This document shows, piece by piece, positions 11,100 through 22,902 of a stretch of 64,000 bases of DNA. A model generated the notes under the pieces. The model had not been told where the DNA came from, made no database searches, and saw nothing but the letters and a program-made list of their open reading frames with translations. Each line of letters opens with the position of its first letter. Position 1 is the first letter of the stretch. The translations under genes were made by a program, and so were the position numbers. This DNA is from Reticulascus tulasneorum (Eukaryota > Ascomycota > Sordariomycetes > Glomerellales > Reticulascaceae), in assembly GCA_001557505.1 (NCBI GenBank), contig LSAX01000012.1, positions 806,001 to 870,000 on the forward strand. Reading direction: 5' to 3'.

Positions 11100-14000
11100 C
11101 CGCAGGCTCAACTCGATGGCCCTGTTGAGCAGTCATTTGCACAGGGCCGCCTTTGGTTCCTAGACCGCTTGTACCCAGAGTCGACGTGGTATCTCATGCC
11201 ATTTGCCACATGGGTGAGAGGGCCCTTACGCCTTGACGCACTCAGCACGGCCCTGCTGGCGCTGGAGGAGAGGCACGAGCCGCTGCGAACCACGTTTGGG
11301 CAACATAATGGGGTAGATATTCAAATTATCCATCCTTTTACGGCTAAATAGCTCAAGGTCCTCCCCGTGCCTGACGGTAACTGGGAGACACTTACACAGG
11401 CCATGCGGCGGGAACATACTACGCCTTTCAATCTTGAGACCGAGCCTGGATGGAGGATATTGATTTCCCGGCTAGGCGAGGAAGACCATGTGCTATCCAT
11501 TGTGATGCACCATATTATCTCCGAAGGCTGGTCCGTCGACGTTCTCCAACGCGAACTGGCTGAGTTTTATTCCGCCGCCATCCGGGGTCGAGATCCGCTG
11601 TCGCAAGCGCGCCCGCTGCCAATCTGATACCGAGACTTTGCCGTGTGGCAGAGAGAAGAAGCACAAGCACTCGAGCATCAACGCCAGCTCGACTATTGGA
11701 TGCAGCAGCTAGATGGAAGTCAGCCGGCCGAGCTTCTATACGATAAGCCCCGGCCGGCCGTGCTGTCGGGGAAGGCCGAGGTACACGAGGTCACGATCGG
11801 TGGCGTGCTATATCAAAGCCTCCAGCAATTCTGCAAAACGTACCAAGCGACACCTTTTACGGTGCTCCTTGCTGCGTTCAGGGCGGCACACTACCGCCTC
11901 ACTGGGGTAGAAGATGCGACGATAGGCACGCCAATTGCGAACCGTAACAGACAAGAACTGGAGGATCTTATTGGCTTCTTCGTTAACATGCAATGCATTC
12001 GTGTGCACATTGAGGATGAATCATTCGAGACGCTTGTGTAGTAAGTTCAGCATACGACTGCGGCAGCGTCTGCAAATCAGGACGTGCCATTCGAGAAGCT
12101 TGTTGCAGAACTACGACCTGGCGCCTGTGATCTTTCACGTAACCCTCTTGTCCAGATGACCTTCGCAGTCCACTTACAGCAGAATACCGGTTACCTTCAT
12201 CTAGAGGGAGTCAAGACATAGCCGCTAGGCGAGGTGGTCACTTCAAGGTTTGACCTTGAATTTCATTTCTTCGAGGAAGGTGACCGTATGCGTGGCACCG
12301 TTATGTTCTCCGACGAGCTCTTTGATGCTATGTCCATCCACTTTATGACTTCGGTTTTCTTTGAAATCCTTAGGCGTGGTCTTAAAGACTCGATGGTCAT
12401 GATCAAAGATATTACCCTGACCGACGGCCTCTCTGTACTTGACAACATGGGACTTACGCGTGTAGAACGCCTAAACGACGAACAGGACTTAAGTGTCCCG
12501 ACCCTCTTCCGCCGGCAGGCTGTCTTATGTAGAGAGGTTGTGGCCGTCAAAGATGGCTCCACATAGCTAACGTACGCAGAGCTAGACCGAGAATCAGATC
12601 GGCTGGCTTATTGGTTAACCCAGCAGGGTTTCGCTCCCGAGACCATGGTCCGGGTACTAGCACCGCGATCGTGCGAGACAATTATGGTCTTCCTAGGAAT
12701 ACTCAAAGCTAACCTAACATACCTGCCGCTCGATATGAACGTGCCACTTAGCCGACTTAAGAGCATTTTGTCGACAGTGCAAGGTAACAAACTCGTTTTG
12801 CTCGGCGCGGGCGTCGCCACTCCAACGACGCGGCTAGATAACGTGAAGTTCCTTCACATCACAGCGAATTATCATGAGCAGACTGTAGCGTGGCAAGAAG
12901 CTGTTTCATCGCTCCCTTCACCTTCGGCGACTAGCCTCGCATACGTCATATTCACGTCAGGTTCAACTGGCCAGCCGAAAGGTGTTATGGTAGAACACCG
13001 AGGCATAGTACGGCTGGTGAAGAAGACAAATTTAATCTCGCGTGCAGAGGCGGCGATGTCTGTTGCCCATATATCTAACCTCGCCTTCGATGCGGCAACA
13101 TAGGAGATCTACGCGCCGCTTCTAAATGGCGGCACCATAGTATGCATTGATTACATGACGGTTCTAGACCCTGTCGCCCTGAGCCATGCATTCTCAAGAG
13201 ACAGCATCAAAGCTGCCTTTTTTCTACAGCTCTACTGAAGCAACTTCTGGACCAAATGCCTTTAACGTTCAGTAGCTTAGACTTACTGTTTGCCGGAGGT
13301 AAGGCGATGCGACCGCAAGACGCCGTCAAAGCACAACGACTAGTCCGGCACGCCATCTACCACGTCTACGGTCCAACCGAAAATACTACATTCAGTACCG
13401 CCTACCGCGTTCCGTAAAGCGAGAGGAACGTTAACGGTATGCCTATTGGACGTTCTATCAGCCACTCAGGGGCGTTAGTGATAGACCTGCAGCAGCGCCT
13501 CGTGCCGCTCGGTATGATAGAAGAGCTTGTTATTATAAGAGACAAGCTCGCTCGAGGATATACGGACCCAGCATTGGACCAAGACCGGTTGTAGAGGTGA
13601 TAATGAATGAGAAGTCCGTCAAGGCATATCGTACTGGAAACCAGGTGCGATACCGCCCCGCGGACGGCCAGCTCGAGTTCTTTAGGCGTATAGACCATCA
13701 GGTTAAGATTCGCGGTTATCACGTCGAGCTAGCAGAAGTCGACCACGCCTTACTCCGCGAGAGTTCCGTCAACGACGCCATCACCCTAGTCCAAGATTCA
13801 GACGGCGAAGAAGCAGAGCTGGTTAGCTTCGTCACTGTCCATACTGGCGGCGTTTCGTCCCAGCCAGGTCTGGGAGAGACGAACGAAGGCCAGGTAGATG
13901 AAAGGGGCCAGGTAAAGGCGTGGGCAGAGCTCTTCGATACTAACACGTACGCCGATATTGATAGCATCGACGTAGTCAAGCTTGGAAGAGACTTTATGGG

Positions 14001-15565
14001 CTGGACTTCAATGTATGACGGGGAGCCAATCGACCGGGGAGAGATGAACGAGTGGCTGGACGACACGATAGCAGCCATCCGGAGAGGTGGGCAACCGGCC
14101 AACGTTTTCGAAGTCGGAACAGGTACCGGCAGGATCCTGTTCAACCTTGGCAACGGGCTCCAGAGTTACGTCGGCCTCGATCCGTCTGCGTCGGCTGCCG
14201 CATTCGTTACCAAGATGGCCAAGGCTGCATCCGGTCTGGCAGCGAAAGTCGACGTGCGAGTGGGTACAACGGCAGACGTTGACCAACTTGACCAACTTAA
14301 CTCCCCGGACCTGGTGGTGACAACTCGGTAGTGCAGTATTTCCCCAGCGCCGACTACCTCTCTACTACAGTGGAAAACCTTTTCCAGCTTGATGGTGTAG
14401 ACCGCATCTTCTTCGGCGACGTGCGGTCCTACGTTCTCTACCAGGACTTCGGCGCCACTAAGGCCTTACGTAGGCTCGGCGCATCAGCGACCAAAGACGA
14501 CGTCCGGCAGCAGCTGGTAGGTATGGAACAGGATGAGGAGGAACTGCTCGTCGACCCGGCTTTCTTCATAAGCCTGGTCGAGGGACTTTCAGAGTTCGTC
14601 TAGCATGTTGAAATTCTGCCTAAGAGGATGCAGGCCACGAATGAGCTGAGCTGCTACCGCTATGCCGCCGTGATTCACGCAAAACGCCCAGGTGGCCAAC
14701 CGCAGAAGATCCATGAAGTCGCGGAAGAACACATGGATAGACTTCCAGGACCAGCAGCTGGACCGCGCAGCGCTCCAGGCCCTCATACATGGCGCCTCAG
14801 CTGCATCAATCGTGGCCGTAAGCCATGTTCCTTGTAGTAAGACCATCCTTGAGCGACATCTCGTGGACTCGATGTCTAGCAAAACAGCGGAGGTGACAGC
14901 CGAGGAGGAGGCGTAAGACTGACTTGCCTCGATACGCAAAACGTCTCAGCACTGCCCTGCATTGTCAGCTTACGACCTGGCAGAGCTGGCCGAAGAGGTC
15001 GGGTTCCGCGTAGAACTAAGCTGGGTGCGCCAGCGCTCTTTACGAGGTGGTCTAGACGCCATATTCCACCGTTTCGAAGAGCAGCGGCCGCTATTCCGCT
15101 TTCCGACCGATCATCAGGGCCGTTCTAGCGACCTGCTTGTTAATCACCCGCTACGGCGGCAGCAGACCCAGAAGGTGGAAGCCCGCCTTCGCGCTGCGTT
15201 GCAGGTCATGTTACCATCCTACATGATTCCCACACGTATCACCGTGCTGGGCAAGTTGCCGCTCAATTCCAACGGGAAGGTCGACCGACAAGCTCTGGCG
15301 CGAATGGCGGTTGGGCCGGCGGCGCTTAGAGGTGCACGCACGATAGTTCCCCCGCGGAGTGACACGGAGCGGGCGCTCTGCGAAGAGTTTGCGCACGTAC
15401 TGGGCGTCGAGGTCGGCATCACAGATAATTTCTTTGACCTCGGTGGACATTCGCTCATGGCTACGAGGCTTGCAGCTCGAATCAGCCGCCGCCTAGATAC
15501 TCGCGTGTCCGTCAAAGACGTTTTCGACCAGCCAGTCCTGCTCGATCTCGCAGCAACGATCAATC
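11100..15565 (+). other. NRPS: C-A-MT-T module
   Basis: The condensation domain (about 11110-12430) has HHIISEGW near 11508. The adenylation domain (about 12450-15290) is interrupted between its A8 and A10 motifs by an N-methyltransferase (about 13910-14960). The methyltransferase shows the SAM-binding motif EVGTGTGR and the GLDPS segment, the arrangement known from cyclosporin and enniatin synthetases. The carrier site LGGHSL is at 15439-15456. Stops lie at 11349, 11625, 12039, 12042, 12219, 12564, 13101, 13415, 14601, 14914 and 14920. Frameshifts lie near 13225, 13590, 14320 and 14735. Confidence 0.88.
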
Positions 15566-15599
15566 GAGGCTCAAGCCCGCACAATCCAATCCCGCCGAC

Positions 15600-18500
15600 A
15601 GAATATAGCGGACCTGTCGAACAGTCCTTTGCCCAAGGCCGCCTTTGGTTCCTAGATCAGTTTAACCTCGGTGCGTCGTGGTATATCATGCCGCTCGCGG
15701 TGCGCATGCAAGGGCCCCTCCGGACTGATGCTCTTGCTGTTGCGCTGTTTGCAATGGAGCAGCGGCATGAGATCCTGCGAACGACTTTTGAGGAGCGAGA
15801 CGGCGTGGGCGTGCAAATCGTTCAGCTCATCAGGTAACTTCTTTTGCGGCATTGTTAGTCGTGTTCCGCGCAGCACACTACCGCCTCACAGGGGCGGAAG
15901 ACGCAACGGTCGGGACACCTATTGCCAACCGTAACCGACCAGAGCTAGAGAACATGATCGGCTTCTTCGTGAACACCCAGTGTATGCGGATCACCGTCGG
16001 AGATGACACCACATTCGACGAGTTGGTACAGCAAGTCCGGTCTATAACGACGCTGGCATTTGAGAACCAAGACGTCCCATTCGAGCGCGTCGTGTCAGCG
16101 CTTCTACCTGCCTCGAGAGATACATCCCGGAATCCGCTGGTGCAGCTTATATTTGCCCTTCACTCACAACAGGACCTCGGTAAGATCCAGCTGGAGGGCA
16201 TAAAAGGAGATCGTGTGCCAATAGCAATCTCGACTAGGTTTGATGTAGAGTTTCACTTATTCCAGGAGATGGGAAGACTAAGCGGCAGCGTACTCTTTGC
16301 GACAGACTTATTCGAGGCCAAGACAATTCATGGCATGGTTGCTGTCTTCCAAGAGGTCCTGCGTCGGGGCCTCGAGCAGCCTCATACGCCGATCGTGGCC
16401 CTACCGCTCACCGATGGGCTAGCTGAGCTTCGCAGCATGGACCTGATTGAGATCCCGAAGACTGCGTATCCCCGAGATTCCAGTGTGGTTGATATCTTCC
16501 GCGAGCAGGTGGCGGCATTTCCAGGCCCAATTGCGGTCACCGACTCATTCTCACAGATGACCTACTCTCAGCTAGACCGACAATCCGACGAGCTAGCCGC
16601 CTGGCTGTGTCAGCGACATATCGCCGCCGAGACCATCATCGGCGTGCTAGCACCGCGGTCGTGCCTGACGATCGTTGCCTTCCTTGCCGTCCTGAAGGCG
16701 AACCTAGCATATTTACCGCTCGATGTCAATGTCCCTTCTGCCCGAATCGAGGCGATTCTGTCGGCGGTCACAGGACACAAGTTAGTCTTACTAGGCCGTG
16801 ATGTGCCTATTCCAGATGTTCAAGTGCCAGATGTGGAATGCGTGCGGATCGACGATACTCTGGGTCACCATGCCCTGGATGATCTTTCTGGCGCCGCTGT
16901 GAAACCCTCCGCGACAAGTCTTGCATATGTCATCTTCACATCTGGGTCAACGGGCAAACCTAAAGGCGTCATGGTCGAGCATCGGAGCATCCTGCGTCTC
17001 GTGAAGCAAAGTAATGTTGTGTCTAAGCTACCACAGGCAGCTCGGATGGCACATTTATCTAACATTGCCTTTGATGTGTCAGTTTGGGAAGTATATACAG
17101 CGCTCCTGAACGGGGGAACATTGGTGTGCATTGATTATTTACCACGTTAGACACCAAAGCTCTCGAGGCTGTATTTACGCGAGAACATATCCAAGTGGCT
17201 ATGATTCCGCCTTCGCAGCTTAAGCAGTGTCTGACTAACAGACCTGCCGCACTTAGCGCACTGGATATCCTATATCTAGGTGGGGACCGGCTGGATAGCA
17301 ATGATGCTATCAAGGCGCAAGCACTTGTCCCGGCTGGCGTCTACAATGCGTATGGTCCTACTGAGAATGGCGTGATCAGTACTCTCTACAACGTTAGCAA
17401 GCATGAGCCATTCATGAACGGCGTGCCTATCGGCAGACTTGTCAGTAACTCCGGGGCCTATATCATGGACCTACAGCAGCAGCTAGTCTCTATCGGCATA
17501 ATTGGACAGCTCGTTGTTACAGGTGACGGGCTGGCCCGGGGATACACAGACTCGGCACTGGACTCTAACCGCTTCGTCCAGGTTGCCATCGACGGTCAGC
17601 TTATGAGGGCATATCGAACAGGCGACCGCGCGCGGTACCGGCCAAAGGACGGCCAACTCGAGCTCTTTAGGCGCATGGACCTTCAGGTTAAGATTCGCGG
17701 GCACCGTGTCGAGTTGATAGAGGTCGAACACGCCTTGCTGCGCGAGAGTTCTGTTAGCGACGCCGTCACCTTGGTCCGAGAACTGGATGGAGAGGAAGCG
17801 GAGCTCGTCAGCTTCGTCACTGTCCATCCGGACGATATTTCATCTAAGCCGGAAGACATTCCGTCTCAGTCAGGACTGGGACAGTCGAATGGGGAGCAAC
17901 AAGGAGAAGGAGGTCAGGTAGAGGCATGAGCAGACATTTTCGACACCAGCACCTACGCCGATCTGGACACCATTAACCCAGCCAAGCTCGGAAGAGACTT
18001 TATAGGCTGGACTTCAATGTATGACGGGGCGCCGATTGATCGGGGCGAGATGAACGAGTGGCTAGACAACACGATAGCGGCCATCTGGAGGGGCGGGCAG
18101 CCGGCGGACGTCTTTCAAGTCGGAACAGGCACCGGCATGATCCTGTTTAACCTCGGCGACGGGCTTCAGAGTTACGTTGGCCTCGACCCTTCTGCGTCAG
18201 CTGCCACGTTCGTCAAAAAGATGGCCAAAGCCACGCCCGGCCTGGCCGACAAGGTCGATGTGCGAGTGGGCACGGCGGCAGACGTCGACCAACTAGGCCA
18301 GCTCAACTCCCCAGAGCTCGTGGTAATCAACTCGGTGGTGCAGTACTTCCCCAGCGTCGACTACCTTTATCCGATGGTGGAGAGGCTCCTCAGGTTGAAT
18401 AATGTTGACCGCATCTTTTTTGGCGACATTCGGTCCTACTCTCTCTATCGGGAGTTCGGGGTTACTAAGGCCTTGCGCGTGTTCGGCGCATCAGCTACCA

Positions 18501-19565
18501 AGCAAGGTGTCCGGCGACAGCTAGCGGGCATGGAGGAGGCGGAGGAGGAACTGCTTGTTGACCCGGCATTCTTCACAAGCCTCGTCAAGAGACTGCCCGA
18601 TCTCGTTGAGCATGTTGAGATTATGCCCAAGAGGATGCAGGCGACAAATGAGTCGAGTTGCTACCGCTTTGCTGCTGTGGTACACGCAAAACGCCCGGGT
18701 AGAGGGCCGCGGCAGATCCACGAGGTCGCAGAGAACAAGTGGGTAGACTTCCAGGACCAGCGGCTGGACCGCGCAAAGCTTCTGGCTCTCTTACGTGGTG
18801 ACACGACCACATCTGTCGTCGCTGTAAGCCACGTTCCTTATAGCAAGACCATTATTGAGCGGCATGTCGTGGACTCACTGTCCAGCGAAGCAGCAGAAGT
18901 GCCTACCGTGGAGGCGGAAGACTGGCTTGCCACGGTCCACGAATCAGCACAAGGCTGCCCTGCACTATCGGCTCTTGACCTTGTAGAGCTGGCTGAGGAG
19001 GCCGGATTCCGGGTAGAACTCAGCTGGGCACGCCAACATTCTCTACAGGGTGGCCTGGACGTCGTTTTCCATCGTCTCAAAGAGCAGCAGGCGTTTTTCC
19101 GCTTCCCAACTGATCATCAAGGCCGGTCCAGCAATTCACTTACTAACCGCCCTCTCCGGAGTCAGCAGACCCAGAAGGTTGAAGCCCGCATTCGCGCTGC
19201 GCTGCAGGTCACGCTGCCGTCCTACATGATCCCCGCACGCATCAGTGTGCTGGACAAGATGCCACTCAATCCCAACGGGAAGGTCGACCGACGAGCTCTG
19301 GCGCGGATGGCAGTCGGACCAGCGGCGAACCAGGGTGCACGCACAGTAGTCCCTCCGCGGAGCGACACGGAGCGGGCGCTCTGCGAAGAGTTTGCACATG
19401 TACTCGGCGTCGAGGTCGGCATCACCGATAACTTCTTTGACCTTGGTGGACACTCGCTCATAGCCACGCGCGTCGCTTCCCGGGTCAGCCAGCGCCTTAA
19501 TGCTTTGGTTACGGTGAGGGACGTCTTCGCCTACCCTCTCGTTGCCGATCTGGCTGAGAAGCTCG
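15600..19565 (+). other. NRPS: C (deleted)-A-MT-T module
   Basis: The condensation domain opens normally at 15615 but has lost about 0.5 kb at 15824-15841, including the HHxxxDG active site. The adenylation domain (about 16450-19310) has an intact [11 protein letters not shown] loop. It suffers a one-base loss near 17140 and a TGG to TGA stop at 17927. The embedded N-methyltransferase (about 17930-18990) has QVGTGTGM and is uninterrupted from 18017. The carrier domain LGGHSL lies at 19442-19459. This is the best-preserved module of the pseudogene. Confidence 0.88.
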
Positions 19566-19659
19566 GCCAGCCCTTCACAGCACCCGTTACAGACGTAACA
19601 GACCTACAAACAGAATTCGAAAATTTTAAGAGCAAGCTGTCCCGCCTGTTTATTCCAGA

Positions 19660-20187
19660 ATCGCCAAGCTCCACGACGTGGAAGGCCCCAAGATCATTCC
19701 TGGTAACCGGAGCCTCTGGCTTCCTTGGCAGTAACATCGTGAACCAGCTCCTTCAGCGGCCTGAGGTCAGTAGAGTTGTCTGCTTAGTTCGCGCAGAAAA
19801 CGACAATCATGCGACAAAGAGAATGATTTAAGCAGCTCGAAAAGGTCGATGGTGGAAGCCCGAGTTCAAATTGCGACTCGAAGCCTGGAGTGGAGACTTG
19901 AGCAGACCGAATATGGGTCTTGCTGAGTCGCGATGGAAGCGCATCGGTGCAGGATCTAAAAACGAAGAAGCCATCGATGCTATAATCCACAACGGAGCAA
20001 CAGTTCACTTTCAAGCGAGCTATAAGCATATTTCAGACGCAAACGTCGGCAGCACTATCGACTTGCTCTCTGCTTGGTCACTTGCGCCAGCCCCCCCCCC
20101 TTGCTTTTCATACATTATGGGCGACTACTTTGCTGGTGTTCATGAGTCGGATGATGATATTTTACAGGATCTTTTTCAGTCTCGGAA
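19660..20187 (+). other. NRPS: terminal reductase domain, N-terminal half
   Basis: This is the Rossmann part of a thioester reductase domain. The nucleotide-binding motif TGASGFLGS is near 19705, followed by CLVRAE. A CAA-like codon has become TAA at 19829, after which the same frame continues with IIHNGA and NVGSTIDLL. A run of ten C (20091-20100) sits at a frame change, then the frame reads HESDDDILQDLF before homology ends at about 20187. The catalytic Tyr-x-x-x-Lys half is not here, but a matching piece lies at 28640. Confidence 0.82.
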
Positions 20188-20194
20188 GCTGAGC

Positions 20195-21715
20195 CTGGCG
20201 AGTGTCCCTCACTAGAGGTTATATCTCAGACGCCGATCTCCGTCAGATCAGAAGCTATTCCCGTGGTGGTGATGACGGGTTTAGATCTTAGTATGACACA
20301 GACTCTCAGTCAGATATCATGACCTGGAACGGTAACTGGGTCTCGTGGATGGATGCCCCAGAAAAATCACGTCGAATAGACCTCTTCAAGGGCATGAACT
20401 TCGGTAGAACAACCAACTGGGCTGTTGACATGGACCGCTTCTACGAAAACGGCGGGGGGGATAAGGAGCCTACCGGAGGCCTTGCCCCGTACTGCGATGC
20501 GAGATACCAAATCTAGATGCGCTCAATACGGATATCGCGAACATCCCGATATACTATCGTAGCCTGTATCTTATTGAAGTCTTAGCTGACATGCTGGAAT
20601 CAACGGTGCAGAAGCATCACGAAGTTATACAAAACTACGACGCCAAGTTCGGCTACTATATCAAGTAGGTAAACAAGATGGTTAATCCGGCCATCCGGAA
20701 GTAGATAAACTGGGCAGACGGCCCTGGCAACCGTTTCTTCAGCTGCAAATACTATAATAAAGTAGACCAGCTCGAATACGACAGCAAATGACCGATTCCA
20801 GAATCACTTCGTCCTAAATCAACGGAAATCAACTTCGATCTCGAATACCATCTTAACGACGAACAAGGGTTTTACCAAGCGATTAAACTCAAGGCGGATA
20901 TCATAAAAGACTAGATCAAATAAAGTAACTAGGAACATAGACAAAAGTGCATTAGCCCGAAGCCGCCTCCGGGCTCAGATCCTTGCGAGAAGTCTATCCA
21001 AATTCGTCGTAACTTTCTCTTAAAAACAGATTCGATTACTATTGTTAATCCCAAGAAGGTCTTTAACGAAACGCTACCGGTTATCGACCAGCTGAGAGAC
21101 AACATTGCTATGGCCTATATAGGTGCTGGACTCCTGCAGTGGAACGTCAACGAAGCAGATATTGCAACGGCCCTCAGCCTACCCGTTTTTATGCTCCAGT
21201 AGGCAGTCTCCACCATGGAGCAGGTGGAGGAGATCGGTGGCGAGGTCGAAGAGCAGAAAAAGAAAGAAAAAATCATACTCATTCTTAGCATCATCTTCTT
21301 CGTCGTTCCCTTTGTTGGCGAGATCGGCTTTGCCCTCATCAGCGCGACGACTACCGTACGTGTTACGTTTGTCATTAGCGAAGCTGCAAATGCGGCAATG
21401 ACAGTTGCAGATATCGTCAAGATCCACAGAGTGCGCCGTTTGCAATCATAGGTTTGATTATTGGCATCGGTACCAATGGACTCCGGGGACCAAAGGCGTT
21501 CAATGATGCTACGCTGGCGCGTCGGGCTATAGGTAATACGGATATAGCAAAGATGGGAGATATCGTGAAGAATGGTGATAGTAAGGTGCAAGGAATTATC
21601 AAAGCATGCTATAGGTAGGAGAGACGTCGTGAGCTGTATCATAAACATCTAGAGCTGGATAGTAGAAACATAAACACCAATCGCTTGGCAATCTACTCTC
21701 CAGAAAATTTTGGAT
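20195..21715 (+). pseudogene. Decayed 3' half of a killer-toxin-like GH18 chitinase
   Basis: This is the relic of a large fungal family-18 chitinase with the C-terminal extension shared with yeast killer-toxin alpha/beta subunits. Near 20214-20480 it keeps the post-catalytic region: a SDIMTWNGNW-like segment, WMDAPEKSRR, then a GMNFGRTTNWAVDMDRFY block. Further on come long helical segments, SDPCEKS, and the hydrophobic C-terminal region around 21260-21450 (FFVVPFVGEIG). After a frameshift near 21425 it continues with DPQSAPFAIIG, DIAKMGDIVKNG and an end near 21620. At least nine in-frame stops, mostly TAG, and two or more frameshifts make it dead. The GH18 barrel, signal peptide and LysM or chitin-binding part are missing. 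It abuts the broken reductase directly. Confidence 0.75.
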
Positions 21716-22902
21716 AGTCATGAAGATGATACTTTTCCATAATAGACAGCTGTCCACGTTCCTTCTTCAAGAGCCATAATGTAAGTATCTCGCCACGACC
21801 GTTTCTCGCGGGCGAAGGCTCGTCATTGGATTTTCGTTAAGGAGAATCATACATAGTTATATCTCGTTGAGGACAGCTCGTGTATAATGATGCACCAGTT
21901 GCAGTTAAAGGTTCGTTGCGTCCCTTTATCAACCGTCGTCTGTCACCCTAAGCTCAGGATCAAGTATGGTCTCGGTCAAGAGCCAGGAATTGGTAGAGCT
22001 AGACGAGGCTCGTTGCGTGGTTTCTCTCCAGACATCGTATGTTTGCCGACTAGAATGTTTATAATTGAGGTTGGCATATTAGTCACACACGGACCAGCGA
22101 GCGGTGATGCATTTCAGTGCCCTGTTAGTGTTAATTCAATGCGAGTTCCATGCTCATTTTTCTTGCAAACCTCGTGGCAGACTCGGCGAAGACGATCAGA
22201 TTTCGAAGACTACCATACGCTGCCGGTGTTGGTCAAGAAGGTCAGCTGGCAGGTGATTAGCAAATATCAGACAATTATCGTGACTTTAATACACGCTATT
22301 CTAATCACGAGACGTAGGACCTGAAAGAAAAAAGCAGCTCAACTTTGTTCTCTAGTTAGGTACTCCAAAAGCATGAGTTTTAACACTCCTCGCTCAACCT
22401 CGGCTTGGCTTTCAATAGCCTAGTTCAGCTTTCTACTGATCCCCTTGGGTGAGCAGTCCCCCGAGCCCCCTCTCGGTCCCATTTTCAGTCCTTAGCATTG
22501 TGATCTGTCTCGCCCCTCCTTCTACTTTTGCCGTACAACTAAGAAACCTTTAAACAAGAAGTCGCCCTGGGGCCGCTTTCCGGGACGGGACCCAGCGCCA
22601 TCGAAGCGGAGAGTCATATGTCTATCCGTGAAATAGCTACCCATCTACTTGACAAGCCATGACGGGAACCCCATAGCTGGAGGATATTCATTTGTCGGAC
22701 ATGGTTGACTGTATCCATGGCCTCGTTGAGTCTAGTTCGCTAATGTCCAAGAAGCTCTGAGTTCCCCTGCTTGTCTTATCGTCTCGCACGGGGCCACCTA
22801 ATCTTTTCGTGGAATTTCCTTTGGCGAAGAGTCTAGTCAGGCTGCAATTAAATAACCTTGGTATATAGGGGATTTCGGGTAAAGGGCTTGACGCCTTATA
22901 GA
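21716..22902. other. Spacer 3' of both the chitinase remnant and the coiled-coil gene
   Basis: The convergent 3' sides of the chitinase relic and the reverse-strand gene meet here. A 145-codon frame (21887-22324) has no recognised motif and I do not support it as a gene. Nothing else is recognised. Confidence 0.45.

Larger units (their letters stand above)
6916..20187 (+). pseudogene. Decayed multimodular N-methylating NRPS with reductase
   Basis: This was a large non-ribosomal peptide synthetase of the enniatin/cyclosporin synthetase type. It activated amino acids, N-methylated some and probably released the peptide through a terminal NAD(P)H reductase. The surviving order is C (truncated), C (N-terminal part lost)-A-T, C-A-MT-T, C (internally deleted)-A-MT-T, R (first half). 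The start ATG at 6916 precedes about 70 residues and then the EQSFAQ motif that opens each C domain. In-frame stops include 7653, 7728, 8364, 8604, 8751, 9036, 9375, 11349, 12564, 13101 and 17927 among about 25. Frameshifts lie near 7170, 7850, 13225, 13590, 14320, 14735 and 17140. Comparison with the internal repeat copies shows most stops arose from CAG, CAA or TGG. Longest open stretches are 10071-11351, 15852-17150 and 18017-19831. The gene cannot make a working enzyme. The product is unknown. Confidence 0.93.

Noticed and set aside
6916..20187. TAG predominates among in-frame stops, which might suggest TAG reassignment or readthrough
   Set aside because: The same gene has multiple single-base frameshifts and two large deletions, TAA and TGA also occur, and neighbouring intact genes use stops normally. 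Decay by C:G to T:A change explains the TAG excess.
21887..22324. Forward 145-codon frame
   Set aside because: No motif and unusual composition, lying in the convergent 3' region of two other units.
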